From NCBI RefSeq assembly GCF_008017755.1, contig NZ_VRTS01000010.1, positions 1-64,000 of the forward strand: a stretch of 64,000 nt of DNA, given 5' to 3'. Position 1 is the stretch's first letter; every line of letters begins with the position of its first letter. Made by a program: the position numbers and the translations under genes. Shown in pieces: positions 27,399 through 34,883 of this stretch. The DNA comes from Alkalisalibacterium limincola. GTDB taxonomy: Bacteria; Pseudomonadota; Gammaproteobacteria; Xanthomonadales; Xanthomonadaceae. The notes under the pieces are model-generated. The model ran no database searches, was not told the DNA's origin, and saw only the letters and a list, made by a program, of their open reading frames with translations.

Positions 27399-29549
27399 AT
27401 GAGCACGGTTCGGCTTGAGGCGGTAAAGACGGATTCGGTCGCGGAGATCCCGCTGCAACCGGCCTCCCAGGACATCTGGGACAAGAAGTACCGGCTCAAG
27501 ACCAAGCAGGGTGAACCGGTCGACGCGGGCATCGACGACACCTACCAGCGCGTCGCGCGCGCGCTGGCCGATGCCGAGCCCACGCCGGAACTGCGCAAGT
27601 ACTGGTTCGAGCGCTTCACCTGGGCGCTGCGCCGCGGCGCGATCCCCGCCGGTCGCATCACCTCCAACGCCGGCGCGCAGGCCCACAAGCCGGCCACGTC
27701 GACGATCAACTGCACCGTGTCGGGCACGATCACCGACTCCATGGACGGCATCCTCGACAAGGTCCACGAGGCCGGCCTCACGCTCAAGGCCGGCTGCGGC
27801 ATCGGCTACGAGTTCTCGACCCTGCGCCCGAAGGGTGCCTACGTGTCCGGTGCCGGCGCCTACACGTCCGGGCCGATGTCGTTCATGGATATCTACGACA
27901 AGATGTGCTTCACCGTGTCCTCGGCCGGTGGCCGCCGCGGCGCCCAGATGGGCACCTTCGACGTCAGCCACCCGGACGTGCGCGACTTCATCCGCGCCAA
28001 GCGCGAGGACGGCCGCCTGCGCCAGTTCAACCTGTCGCTGCTGATCACCGACGAGTTCATGGCCGCCGTGGCCGCCGACGCCACCTGGCAGCTGGCCTTC
28101 CCGGTCAACATCAAGGAAGCCGACGAGGTCGATACCGCGAACCCGGACCAGGTGGTGTGGCGCGAGTGGCCGAACACGGCCAGCTACGTGACCCGCGATG
28201 ACGGCCTGGTGGCCTGCAAGGTCTACGGCACCGTGCGTGCCAAGCACCTGTGGGACATGATCATGGCCTCGACGTACGACTACGCCGAGCCGGGCTTCAT
28301 CCTGATCGACCGGGTCAACGAGATGAACAACAACTGGTGGTGCGAGAACATCCGCGCCACCAATCCCTGCGGCGAGCAGCCCCTGCCGCCCTACGGCGCC
28401 TGCCTGCTGGGCTCGGTGAACCTGACCAAGTTCGTCCGCGACCCGTTCACCGACAAGGCCCGCTTCGACTGGGAGGAGTACAAGGAGGTCGTGCGGGTGT
28501 TCACCCGGATGCTCGACAACGTCGTCGAGGTCAACGGCCTGCCTCTGGCGCAGCAGCGCGAGGAGATCCTGCGCAAGCGCCGCCATGGCATGGGCTTCCT
28601 GGGCCTGGGCTCGACGGTGACGATGCTGAAGATGCCCTACGGTTCGGAAGGCAGCTGCGAGTTCACCGAGAAGGTGGCGCGCGAGATGGCGCTGGCCGGG
28701 TGGGAAGTGGCGCTGCAACTGGCCAAGGAGAAGGGACCGGCCCCGATCATGGAGGAGCGCTTCGAGGTGACCGCCGAGATGCTGCGCAAGCGCCCGGAGA
28801 TGGTCGCCGACGGCTGGCAGCTCGGCCAGGAGATCACGGGCAAGGTGCTGCACGCGAAGTACTCGCGCTACATGCAGCGCGTGGCGTCGGTGGCACCGGA
28901 GCTGGTCGAGGAGCTGGCCGAGGTCGGCGCGCGCTTCACCCACCACAGCTCCATCGCACCCACCGGCACGATCAGCCTGAGCCTGGCCAACAATGCCTCC
29001 AACGGCATCGAGCCGAGCTTCGCGCACCACTACTCGCGCAACATCATCCGCGAGGGCAAGAAGTCCAAGGAGAAGGTCGAGGTGCTGAGCTTCGAGCTGC
29101 TGGCCTACCGGCAGCTGGTCAATGCCGCGGCGATGCCCTTCAGCGAGGACGCCCAGAGCCGCCTGCCCGAGTACTTCATCTCCGCCGACGAGGTGACGCC
29201 CAAGCAGCACGTCGACATCCAGGCCGCCGCGCAGAAGTGGGTGGACTCCTCGATCTCCAAGACCGCGAACGTCCCGACCGACTACCCGTACGAGGACTTC
29301 AAGGACATCTACACCTACGCCCACGCCAAGGGCCTCAAGGGCTGCACCACGTTCCGCTTCAACCCCGAGGCGTTCCAGGGCGTGCTGGTGAAGGAATCCG
29401 ACCTGGAGAACACCACCTACCGCTTCGAGCTCGAGGACGGGACGGTGGTCGAGGCCAAGGGCAACGAGCAGGTCGAATACGACGGCGAGATGCACACCGC
29501 CGCGAACCTCTTCGACGCCCTCAAGGAGGGGTACTACGGCAAGTTCTGA
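27399..29549 (+). CDS. nrdJ: B12-dependent ribonucleotide reductase, catalytic subunit NrdJa
   Basis: Class II (adenosylcobalamin) ribonucleotide reductase, 716 residues, reducing ribonucleotides with or without oxygen. Active-site landmarks are STINCTVSGTI near residue 103 (redox Cys), GCGIGYEFSTLRP, the central NPCGEQPLPPYGACLLGSVNL with thiyl-radical Cys and Glu near residue 325, and the phosphate loop HHSSIAPTGTISL near 515. The C-terminal redox domain is missing, as in the split NrdJa of Pseudomonas aeruginosa; that part is encoded by nrdJb at 30542. ATG 27399 has GAGGAG seven bases upstream; an earlier in-frame GTG would only add two residues. Confidence 0.93.
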   Translation: MSTVRLEAVKTDSVAEIPLQPASQDIWDKKYRLKTKQGEPVDAGIDDTYQRVARALADAEPTPELRKYWFERFTWALRRGAIPAGRITSNAGAQAHKPATSTINCTVSGTITDSMDGILDKVHEAGLTLKAGCGIGYEFSTLRPKGAYVSGAGAYTSGPMSFMDIYDKMCFTVSSAGGRRGAQMGTFDVSHPDVRDFIRAKREDGRLRQFNLSLLITDEFMAAVAADATWQLAFPVNIKEADEVDTANPDQVVWREWPNTASYVTRDDGLVACKVYGTVRAKHLWDMIMASTYDYAEPGFILIDRVNEMNNNWWCENIRATNPCGEQPLPPYGACLLGSVNLTKFVRDPFTDKARFDWEEYKEVVRVFTRMLDNVVEVNGLPLAQQREEILRKRRHGMGFLGLGSTVTMLKMPYGSEGSCEFTEKVAREMALAGWEVALQLAKEKGPAPIMEERFEVTAEMLRKRPEMVADGWQLGQEITGKVLHAKYSRYMQRVASVAPELVEELAEVGARFTHHSSIAPTGTISLSLANNASNGIEPSFAHHYSRNIIREGKKSKEKVEVLSFELLAYRQLVNAAAMPFSEDAQSRLPEYFISADEVTPKQHVDIQAAAQKWVDSSISKTANVPTDYPYEDFKDIYTYAHAKGLKGCTTFRFNPEAFQGVLVKESDLENTTYRFELEDGTVVEAKGNEQVEYDGEMHTAANLFDALKEGYYGKF

Positions 29550-29704
29550 GGCCCGGCCGCCGGCGGCCTGGAAAAAAAACTTCTCCCAACCACTTGCGCG
29601 TGACACCCGGCGGGTTAGCTTATTGGCGTGGTCCTTCGATCACGCGGAAACAGCAAGGCATCGTTCCGCTCGACAACACACCCCATGACGAGGAGGGGAT
29701 AGAA

Positions 29705-30432
29705 ATGAGCAATGGAAACGGCGTCACCTCGACCATCGGCCACGCGGCCGAGAACGTGGTCGAGACCGCGCAGAACATCGGCAGTGCCGTCAAGCACAAG
29801 GCCGAAGAGGTGGTGGCCAGCGCCAGCGCCGCAGTAGCCAAGGCCAGGAAGTCCGTGGGCAAGCGCGTGGCCGACGCCCGCAAGTCGGCGGCGAAGAAGT
29901 CGGCGACGGCGAAGAAGTCGGCGCCGGCAAGAAGGGTGCAGCAACCAAGAAGGCCAACGCCGCAAAGAAGTCTGCCGCGGCCAAGAAGGGCGCGGTGACC
30001 AAGAAGGCGAAAGCCGCCAAGAAGTCCGTCGCGGCCAAGAAGGGCGCGGTGACCAAGAAGACGAAGGCCGCCAAGAAGTCGGTGGCGAAGAAGGCGGGCG
30101 CCACCAAGAAGGCCAGCGCGAAGAAGGCGACGGCGGTCAAGAAGTCGGCCACCAAGAAGGCCAAGGCGGTCAAGAAGTCGGCCAAGACCCGTACGACCAC
30201 CGCGAAGAAGGCGACCGCCAAGCGTGCGACCGCGGCCAAGAAGTCGGTCAAGTCGGCGGCGAAGAAGGTGTCCAAGGCGACCGGCAGCGCGAAGAAGTCC
30301 AGCGCTGCGGTGAAGAAGGGCACCGCGAAGAAGGCCGCGGCCGCCAAGGGGCGTGCCACGGTGGCGAAGAAGAGCGCGCAGCGCTCGGCTGCCGGCCGCA
30401 AGGGCGGCAAGGCGACTGCGAAGAAGAAGTAG
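29705..30432 (+). CDS. Histone H1-like Lys/Ala-rich DNA-binding protein (frame broken)
   Basis: About 242 residues. Residues 1-45 are an acidic, helical start (SNGNGVTSTIGHAAENVVETAQ), which looks like a YqjD/late-embryogenesis-type helix. The remainder is a long run of degenerate AAKKS/KKAT repeats closing with KKGGKATAKKK, like eukaryotic H1 tails, Hc2 of Chlamydia and AlgP. It should bind DNA or RNA without sequence preference. The frame slips by one lost base near 29921-29926 within the repeats, a place where both polymerases and assemblers err. Ribosome site GAGGAGGGG precedes the ATG. It separates nrdJa (155 bases upstream) from nrdJb (109 bases downstream), and a large stem-loop follows it. 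Confidence 0.8.
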
Positions 30433-30433
30433 C

Positions 30434-30485
30434 CCCGTGGGAAGCAGCCCGCCCATCGCCGTGGCGTTGGGCGGGCAGCCACGGG
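30434..30485 (+). repeat. Two-step stem-loop between the H1-like gene and nrdJb
   Basis: CCCGTGG (30434-30440) pairs with CCACGGG (30479-30485), and inside it GCCCGCCC (30447-30454) pairs with GGGCGGGC (30469-30476). It starts one base after the H1-like stop. No T run follows, so it may act as an mRNA stabiliser or weak terminator rather than a full stop. Confidence 0.55.
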
Positions 30486-30541
30486 TTCCATCCAGGCGGC
30501 GGCGCGGTGCCGTCTGCCAGAACCGTTTCGGGAGTTGTGTC

Positions 30542-31279
30542 ATGGCCGTCAAGATCAACAAGAAAATCAAGGGCTACAGCGTCATCAAGCCCGAGGACAA
30601 GGCCACGGCCAAGGCCGAGCAGACCCCGACCCCGGTGGCAGAGGAGCGCAAGCGCGGCGCCGAAGTGATCCAGATGCACGAGCAGATCGAGCGCCCCGAG
30701 GTGCTGATCGGCTCGACCTACAAGATCAAGTCACCGCTGGTCGAGCACGCGATGTACGTCACCATCAACGACATCGTGCTCAACGCCGGCACCGAACACG
30801 AGCTGCGCCGTCCGTTCGAGGTGTTCATCAATTCCAAGTCGATGGACCACTTCCAGTGGATCGTCGCGCTGACCCGGATCATGTCGGCGGTGTTCCGGAA
30901 GGGTGGCGACTGCACCTTCCTGGTCGAGGAGATGCGCGCGGTGTTCGATCCGCGGGGCGGCTACTTCAAGGCCGGCGGCGTGTACATGCCGTCGATCGTG
31001 GCCGAGATCGGTGCGGTGGTCGAGGACCACATGAAGCGCATCGGCCTGATCCACGACCCCGAGCTCGACGAGCACCAGCGCGCGCTGATCAACGAGAAGC
31101 GCGCCGCCTACGAGGCCACCCACGCGCCGGCTGCACGCGACGAGGATGTCAGCGTGACCGGCGAAGGCACCAGCTTCCCGCCCTCGGCCACGATGTGCCA
31201 CAAGTGCAGCACCAAGGCCGTCGTGGTCATGGACGGCTGCGCCACCTGCCTCAACTGCGGGTATTCCAAGTGCGGATGA
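30542..31279 (+). CDS. Ribonucleotide reductase accessory subunit NrdJb (TSCPD-like)
   Basis: A 245-residue protein matching the NrdJb part of split class II reductases. A basic N-terminus leads into a TSCPD-like alpha/beta domain (near 60-165) and a C-terminal Cys cluster with CHKC, CATC and CNCGYSKC in the last 45 residues. In Pseudomonas, NrdJa and NrdJb are adjacent and both are needed for full activity; the C-terminal Cys pairs are expected to re-reduce the active-site disulfide. Here the H1-like gene intervenes. The Cys cluster could also bind zinc. Confidence 0.82.
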   Translation: MAVKINKKIKGYSVIKPEDKATAKAEQTPTPVAEERKRGAEVIQMHEQIERPEVLIGSTYKIKSPLVEHAMYVTINDIVLNAGTEHELRRPFEVFINSKSMDHFQWIVALTRIMSAVFRKGGDCTFLVEEMRAVFDPRGGYFKAGGVYMPSIVAEIGAVVEDHMKRIGLIHDPELDEHQRALINEKRAAYEATHAPAARDEDVSVTGEGTSFPPSATMCHKCSTKAVVVMDGCATCLNCGYSKCG

Positions 31280-31360
31280 GTTGACGATGCCGCTTGTGCC
31301 GCCGTTCAGCGCGGATCGGCACAATCGGGCATCGGATCCATCACCACAAGGACACGCGTC

Positions 31361-32068
31361 ATGATCAAGTCGAGGATTGCCGCGCTGGCCGTTGCCATCG
31401 CCCTGGGGCTTGGCATGGCTGCTGTCGCCCAGGCCCAGGCCGGCGGCTACAGGATCAATACCGGGGATGGCTGGCTGGACGGCCGCATGGGCGAGGTCGA
31501 CACCTTCGGGCGTCGCCATCGCGACCCGTTCGTCAGCGAAGTCACCACGCTGGGCGCGCCGCGTTCGCTGGTCGTCGAACTGCTCGACAGCCGCGGCTGG
31601 GCCCCGGGAGACATCTACATGGCCTGCTCGATCGCCAGTGTCCTGGGTATCGGCTGCGCGCGCGTGGTCGAGCGCTACGACGCGAACCCGGGCCGAGGCT
31701 GGGGCCGGATCGCCCAGGACATGGGCATCAAGCCCGGCTCGCCGGAGTTCCACGCGCTCAAGCGTGGCACCGTCTCCACCTACAGCCGCTGGGGTTACCC
31801 GATCGACATCGACTCGCGCGACCGGGTCGACTGGTCGGACGGTCCTCGTGGCCGCGGACAGGGACAGACCGGTGCAGCGCGTGCGCGCGGTGCCGTTCAG
31901 GACGCGTCCGGCCAGCCAGGCCGGGGTCAGGGCCAGGCACAGGGCGAGCGCGGCCGGGGCAACCAGGATGCCGGTCCTCGTGGCCAGGGCCAGCAGGGGC
32001 AAGGCAACCGCAACCGCGATCGGCAGGACGATGGTCCGGGCCGGGGTCGCGGCAACCGCGGCGACTGA
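31361..32068 (+). CDS. Secreted protein with Gly/Arg/Gln-rich tail
   Basis: A 235-residue protein with a signal peptide (about residues 1-26, cleavage after AQA). A folded domain to about residue 155 contains a few Cys and aromatic motifs (RGWAPGDIYMACSIASVLG, WGRIAQDMGIKPG). After that come about 75 residues of low-complexity RGQGQ, RGRGN and QQGQG sequence, positively charged and probably disordered. I do not recognise the family. The folded part recalls small periplasmic proteins of Xanthomonadaceae annotated only as hypothetical. The tail could bind nucleic acid, polysaccharide or the outer-membrane surface. Confidence 0.7.
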   Translation: MIKSRIAALAVAIALGLGMAAVAQAQAGGYRINTGDGWLDGRMGEVDTFGRRHRDPFVSEVTTLGAPRSLVVELLDSRGWAPGDIYMACSIASVLGIGCARVVERYDANPGRGWGRIAQDMGIKPGSPEFHALKRGTVSTYSRWGYPIDIDSRDRVDWSDGPRGRGQGQTGAARARGAVQDASGQPGRGQGQAQGERGRGNQDAGPRGQGQQGQGNRNRDRQDDGPGRGRGNRGD

Positions 32069-32233
32069 GCAGTCCTGCTCCTTTCAATCGTCGCCTGCGC
32101 GGCGCCCCCATCGTCCCGACGTCCGTCCCCGCGCCCCCGTCCCTGTACTGCGGACTTGCAGCCAGCCGCAGACCTGTCCAGTATGGCCACCGTCCCGTAG
32201 CCAGCGGGTCGATCCATACAGGGGGCGTCAATC

Positions 32234-32794
32234 ATGAAACCAGCGACTTCGCTGATCGCGGCCATCGCCGTGGTCGGCCTGACGGGCTGTGCCACAGTGA
32301 CCCGGGGAACCACTGAAACCTTCGTCGTCACCACCGAGCCGGCCGGCGCCCTCGTGCGCCTGTCCACCGGCGAAACCTGCGTGACGCCCTGCGCGATCGA
32401 GAAGCGCCGCAAGCACGGCTTCGAGGTCGAGATCGAACGCGAGGGGTACGAACCGGTCGTCACCAGCATCCTGCCGCAAATATCGGGTGCGGGTGCCACC
32501 GGCATGGCGGGCAACGTACTCATCGGCGGCGTGGTGGGGCTCGTCGTCGACGCCTCGACGGGTGCCTCGAAGGACTTGCGTCCCAATCCGCTTGCGGTAA
32601 CGCTGGTGGGGCTGCCGGCGCGGGAGGGTGGGCCCGGATCCGTGGCCGGTGCCTCGCCAGAGCAAGCCGATGTCGTGGCCGTGCCCGGCGTGTCGGAACA
32701 GGACCCGAGTAGCGGTTCCGCCGAGGCGGTCGGGCCCCCGTCGAGCCCACGCAACCGCGCTGACATCATGCGTGTGCCGAGCCGCCCGCGATGA
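32234..32794 (+). CDS. Lipoprotein with a PEGA-like domain
   Basis: A 186-residue lipoprotein; lipobox LTGC at residues 16-19. It is followed by a PEGA-like beta-sandwich (VTTEPAGALVRLSTGETCVTPCAIE, then VEIEREGYEPVV), a Gly-rich hydrophobic hairpin near residues 85-112 (GAGATGMAGNVLIGGVVGLVVDASTGA) also seen in YbaY/translation-factor-like lipoproteins, and a disordered Pro/Ser tail. PEGA domains are structural and often linked to S-layers or cell surface. Its role here is unknown. Confidence 0.75.
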   Translation: MKPATSLIAAIAVVGLTGCATVTRGTTETFVVTTEPAGALVRLSTGETCVTPCAIEKRRKHGFEVEIEREGYEPVVTSILPQISGAGATGMAGNVLIGGVVGLVVDASTGASKDLRPNPLAVTLVGLPAREGGPGSVAGASPEQADVVAVPGVSEQDPSSGSAEAVGPPSSPRNRADIMRVPSRPR

Positions 32795-32865
32795 ATCGCT
32801 GGCGGTTTGTCCAGGCGCGCGCGCCAGCCTAGAGTGACGGCACACCCCCAACCGGATGTGCCGTC

Positions 32866-33462
32866 ATGCGTCGAACCCCGATCTTGCTTCTCCTCGTGCT
32901 GGCGGGTCTCCCGCTTTGCGCCGTGTCCGCAGCGTCCCCCGACCAGCAAGCACACGCACCCGACTCCTGGTGGGAACGGATGCAGTCCTTGTGCGGCAGC
33001 GCCTTCGAGGGAACGCTGGTGCGCGCGCCCGAGGGCGACGACACGTTTCGCGACAAGCGGGTGGTGATGCACGTGCGCGACTGCACGGCGCAGCGCATCC
33101 GCATCCCGCTGGTGGTCGACGAGGACCGTTCCCGCACCTGGGTGCTGACCCGGCGCGGGGAGCGCATCGAGCTCAAGCACGACCACCGCCATGAAGACGG
33201 TCGGCCCGAGGCCATGACCATGTACGGCGGCACCAGCAGCAACGCGGGCAGTGCCGACACGCAGATGTTCCCCGCAGGCGACCGGACCCGGGAGGCGATC
33301 CCCGGCAGTGGCCTGCGCTCGGTGTGGCTGATGGAGGTGCATCCCGGAGAGCGCTTCGTCTACGCAGCGAACCGGGTCGGCACCGAGCGCAGCTTCCAGG
33401 TCGACTTCGACCTGACGCGGCCGGTCCAGGCGCCTCCGGCGCCCTGGGGCTGGGAAGACTGA
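32866..33462 (+). CDS. Secreted protein of unknown function
   Basis: A 198-residue protein with a clear signal peptide (residues 1-22, ending VSAAS). The mature part has two Cys likely to form a disulfide (LCGSAFEGTL and VRDCTAQ) and basic/aromatic segments. One stretch is His/Asp-rich (LKHDHRHEDGRPEAM), which could bind a metal. I do not recognise a family. The CGSAFEG and RIPLVVDEDRSRTWVLTR patterns are good search handles. A stem-loop follows, then the first Anr box of the denitrification block. Confidence 0.65.
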   Translation: MRRTPILLLLVLAGLPLCAVSAASPDQQAHAPDSWWERMQSLCGSAFEGTLVRAPEGDDTFRDKRVVMHVRDCTAQRIRIPLVVDEDRSRTWVLTRRGERIELKHDHRHEDGRPEAMTMYGGTSSNAGSADTQMFPAGDRTREAIPGSGLRSVWLMEVHPGERFVYAANRVGTERSFQVDFDLTRPVQAPPAPWGWED

Positions 33463-33489
33463 GCGCTGCCACAACCGCATACCCATCGA

Positions 33490-33516
33490 ATCGGCCCCGC
33501 ATCGCGCAGGGCCGAT
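33490..33516 (+). terminator. Possible terminator before the denitrification block
   Basis: ATCGGCCC and GGGCCGAT (33490-33497 with 33509-33516) form an eight-base stem with an 11-base loop, 27 bases after the preceding stop codon. No T run follows. Confidence 0.35.
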
Positions 33517-33563
33517 GCTTGCCGCCGAGCGTCACGAGACGTAGTCGACCATGTTGAAGACGC

Positions 33564-33577
33564 TTGACCCGCGTCAA
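33564..33577 (+). promoter_or_regulatory. FNR/ANR box before the TlpA-like gene
   Basis: TTGACCCGCGTCAA is a perfect TTGAY-N4-RTCAA palindrome, the binding site expected for the Anr-type regulator encoded at 45036-45785. A class II promoter would start near 33612, giving a leader of about 90 bases. Confidence 0.75.
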
Positions 33578-33704
33578 TGCGAGCACCGGCTTCCAAGCCG
33601 AGACTGAGGCTCACAACCCCTGCGCCCACCGCTCTTCCCGGCCGCACGGCCGGCTCCAGCCGTTCGGGGGTCGGCGGCACACGCGATTCGAGCGCGAGGT
33701 CAAC

Positions 33705-34190
33705 ATGCGACAAGCCCACTGGACAGCCCCCTTTCTCCTGATGATGGCGACCTCGTTGTCGTGGGCCGCAACCAGCCACGGTGCGGAACCGGTGTACGAC
33801 TCCACCGACGGGAAAAGCGTTTCCCTCGCGGACTACCGCGGCCAGGTCATCGTGCTCAACCTTTGGGCGATCTGGTGCGGCCCCTGCATCGGAGAAATCC
33901 CGGAACTGGTCGAACTCCAGCGCCGTATCGAGCCACACGGTGCGACCGTGATCGGACTGGCGGCCGATTCAGGGTCGGCCGACCAGGTGCTGGCCTTCTG
34001 GCGGCGGCGCCTGGACCTGGAGCCGAGTTATCCGCTGTGGCTTGCGTCGATGGAACAGGCGAATGCCCATTTCGGCGCGACAACGGTTCCGCTGACCCTT
34101 CTCATCGATCGCGAAGGCGTCGTCCGTGAACGCCTGCTGGGCGCACACGACGCTGAAACCCTGATGGAACGACTCCAGCCGTTGCTGTGA
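33705..34190 (+). CDS. TlpA-family periplasmic thioredoxin
   Basis: A 161-residue thiol-disulfide protein. The signal peptide is about residues 1-26 and the redox site WCGPC is near residue 65, followed by the cis-Pro loop TTVPLTLLID. TlpA/ResA relatives reduce apocytochrome c or copper-site cysteines (Cu-A, Sco partners). Placed before a cytochrome c and two copper proteins and behind an Anr box, it most likely keeps their Cys ligands reduced for haem or copper insertion. The ATG at 33705 is chosen because the frame upstream, which runs through the Anr box, is not signal-like. Confidence 0.85.
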   Translation: MRQAHWTAPFLLMMATSLSWAATSHGAEPVYDSTDGKSVSLADYRGQVIVLNLWAIWCGPCIGEIPELVELQRRIEPHGATVIGLAADSGSADQVLAFWRRRLDLEPSYPLWLASMEQANAHFGATTVPLTLLIDREGVVRERLLGAHDAETLMERLQPLL

Positions 34191-34286
34191 GTGCGCTGCC
34201 GCCTCCGGGCCGCCGGTTTCCGGCGATCCGCGTGGCGGCCTGCCGTCATGGCATTCGCTCGCACGACCCGTGGAACAGCACCGGGC

Positions 34287-34300
34287 TTGACCCATGTCAG
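34287..34300 (+). promoter_or_regulatory. FNR/ANR box before the cytochrome c gene
   Basis: TTGACCCATGTCAG matches nine of ten bases of TTGAY-N4-RTCAA. It is 133 bases before the cytochrome c ATG; a class II start would be near 34335. Confidence 0.6.
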
Positions 34301-34433
34301 CGACGGGGCACGCCGCCGTTGCCACGATGCAGGTGCAGGGAATGGAACGGTCGGGAAGCCGGCCGCAGCCACTGCCCCGAACGTGATGCGGATGCACCGT
34401 TCGAGAGATGAAGCGGCGAATGGAGACTCGAAA

Positions 34434-34828
34434 ATGAAGGTCATGGCGACGCTGGAGTGGAACGCATCAATCGCACTCGCGACATGTCTGCTCGTGTTGC
34501 TGCATGCCGTTCCCGTCCAGGCGTCGAGTGGAACGCCCACCGCCCTTGAAGTCCAGGGCGACGCGGCTGCGGGCGAGCCGCTCTACCAGCGCCATTGCGC
34601 CGCGTGCCACGGGCCGGCAGGTCGCGGTGATGGCCAGCAGGGCCGGGCGTCGACCCCGGTCCGCCCGACTTCACGGCCGGCGGCGCCGATGCCGAACGCT
34701 TCTACCTGGCCACCCGCGACGGTGGCATGGCCGTTGGCGTGAGCGCGGCCATGCCGGCGTTTCGCCACACCCTGAGCGAGCAGCAAACCCGCGACATCAT
34801 CGCGCACCTGATGCAGATGGAGCCGTGA
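34434..34828 (+). CDS. Small class I cytochrome c (frame broken)
   Basis: Periplasmic c-type cytochrome of about 131 residues before cleavage. It has a signal peptide to about residue 31, the haem-attachment motif CAACH (HCAACHGPAGRGDG) near residue 56, and the axial Met region VSAAMPAFRHTLSEQQTRDIIAHLMQM in the C-terminal part. The frame breaks near 34643; one added C gives GPGVDPGPPDFT and a continuous protein. It lies 55 bases before the NirK-like gene, so it may deliver electrons to it. Confidence 0.82.
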
Positions 34829-34883
34829 TCGCAGCACTGAACCGTCGTTCAAACCGTTACCGAAACCCAAGAGAGCACCCACG

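Noticed and set aside
29880-30430. CRISPR-like or tandem DNA array
   Set aside because: The periodicity is that of AAG-rich codons for AAKKS protein repeats. Units are degenerate and directly adjacent, without spacers.
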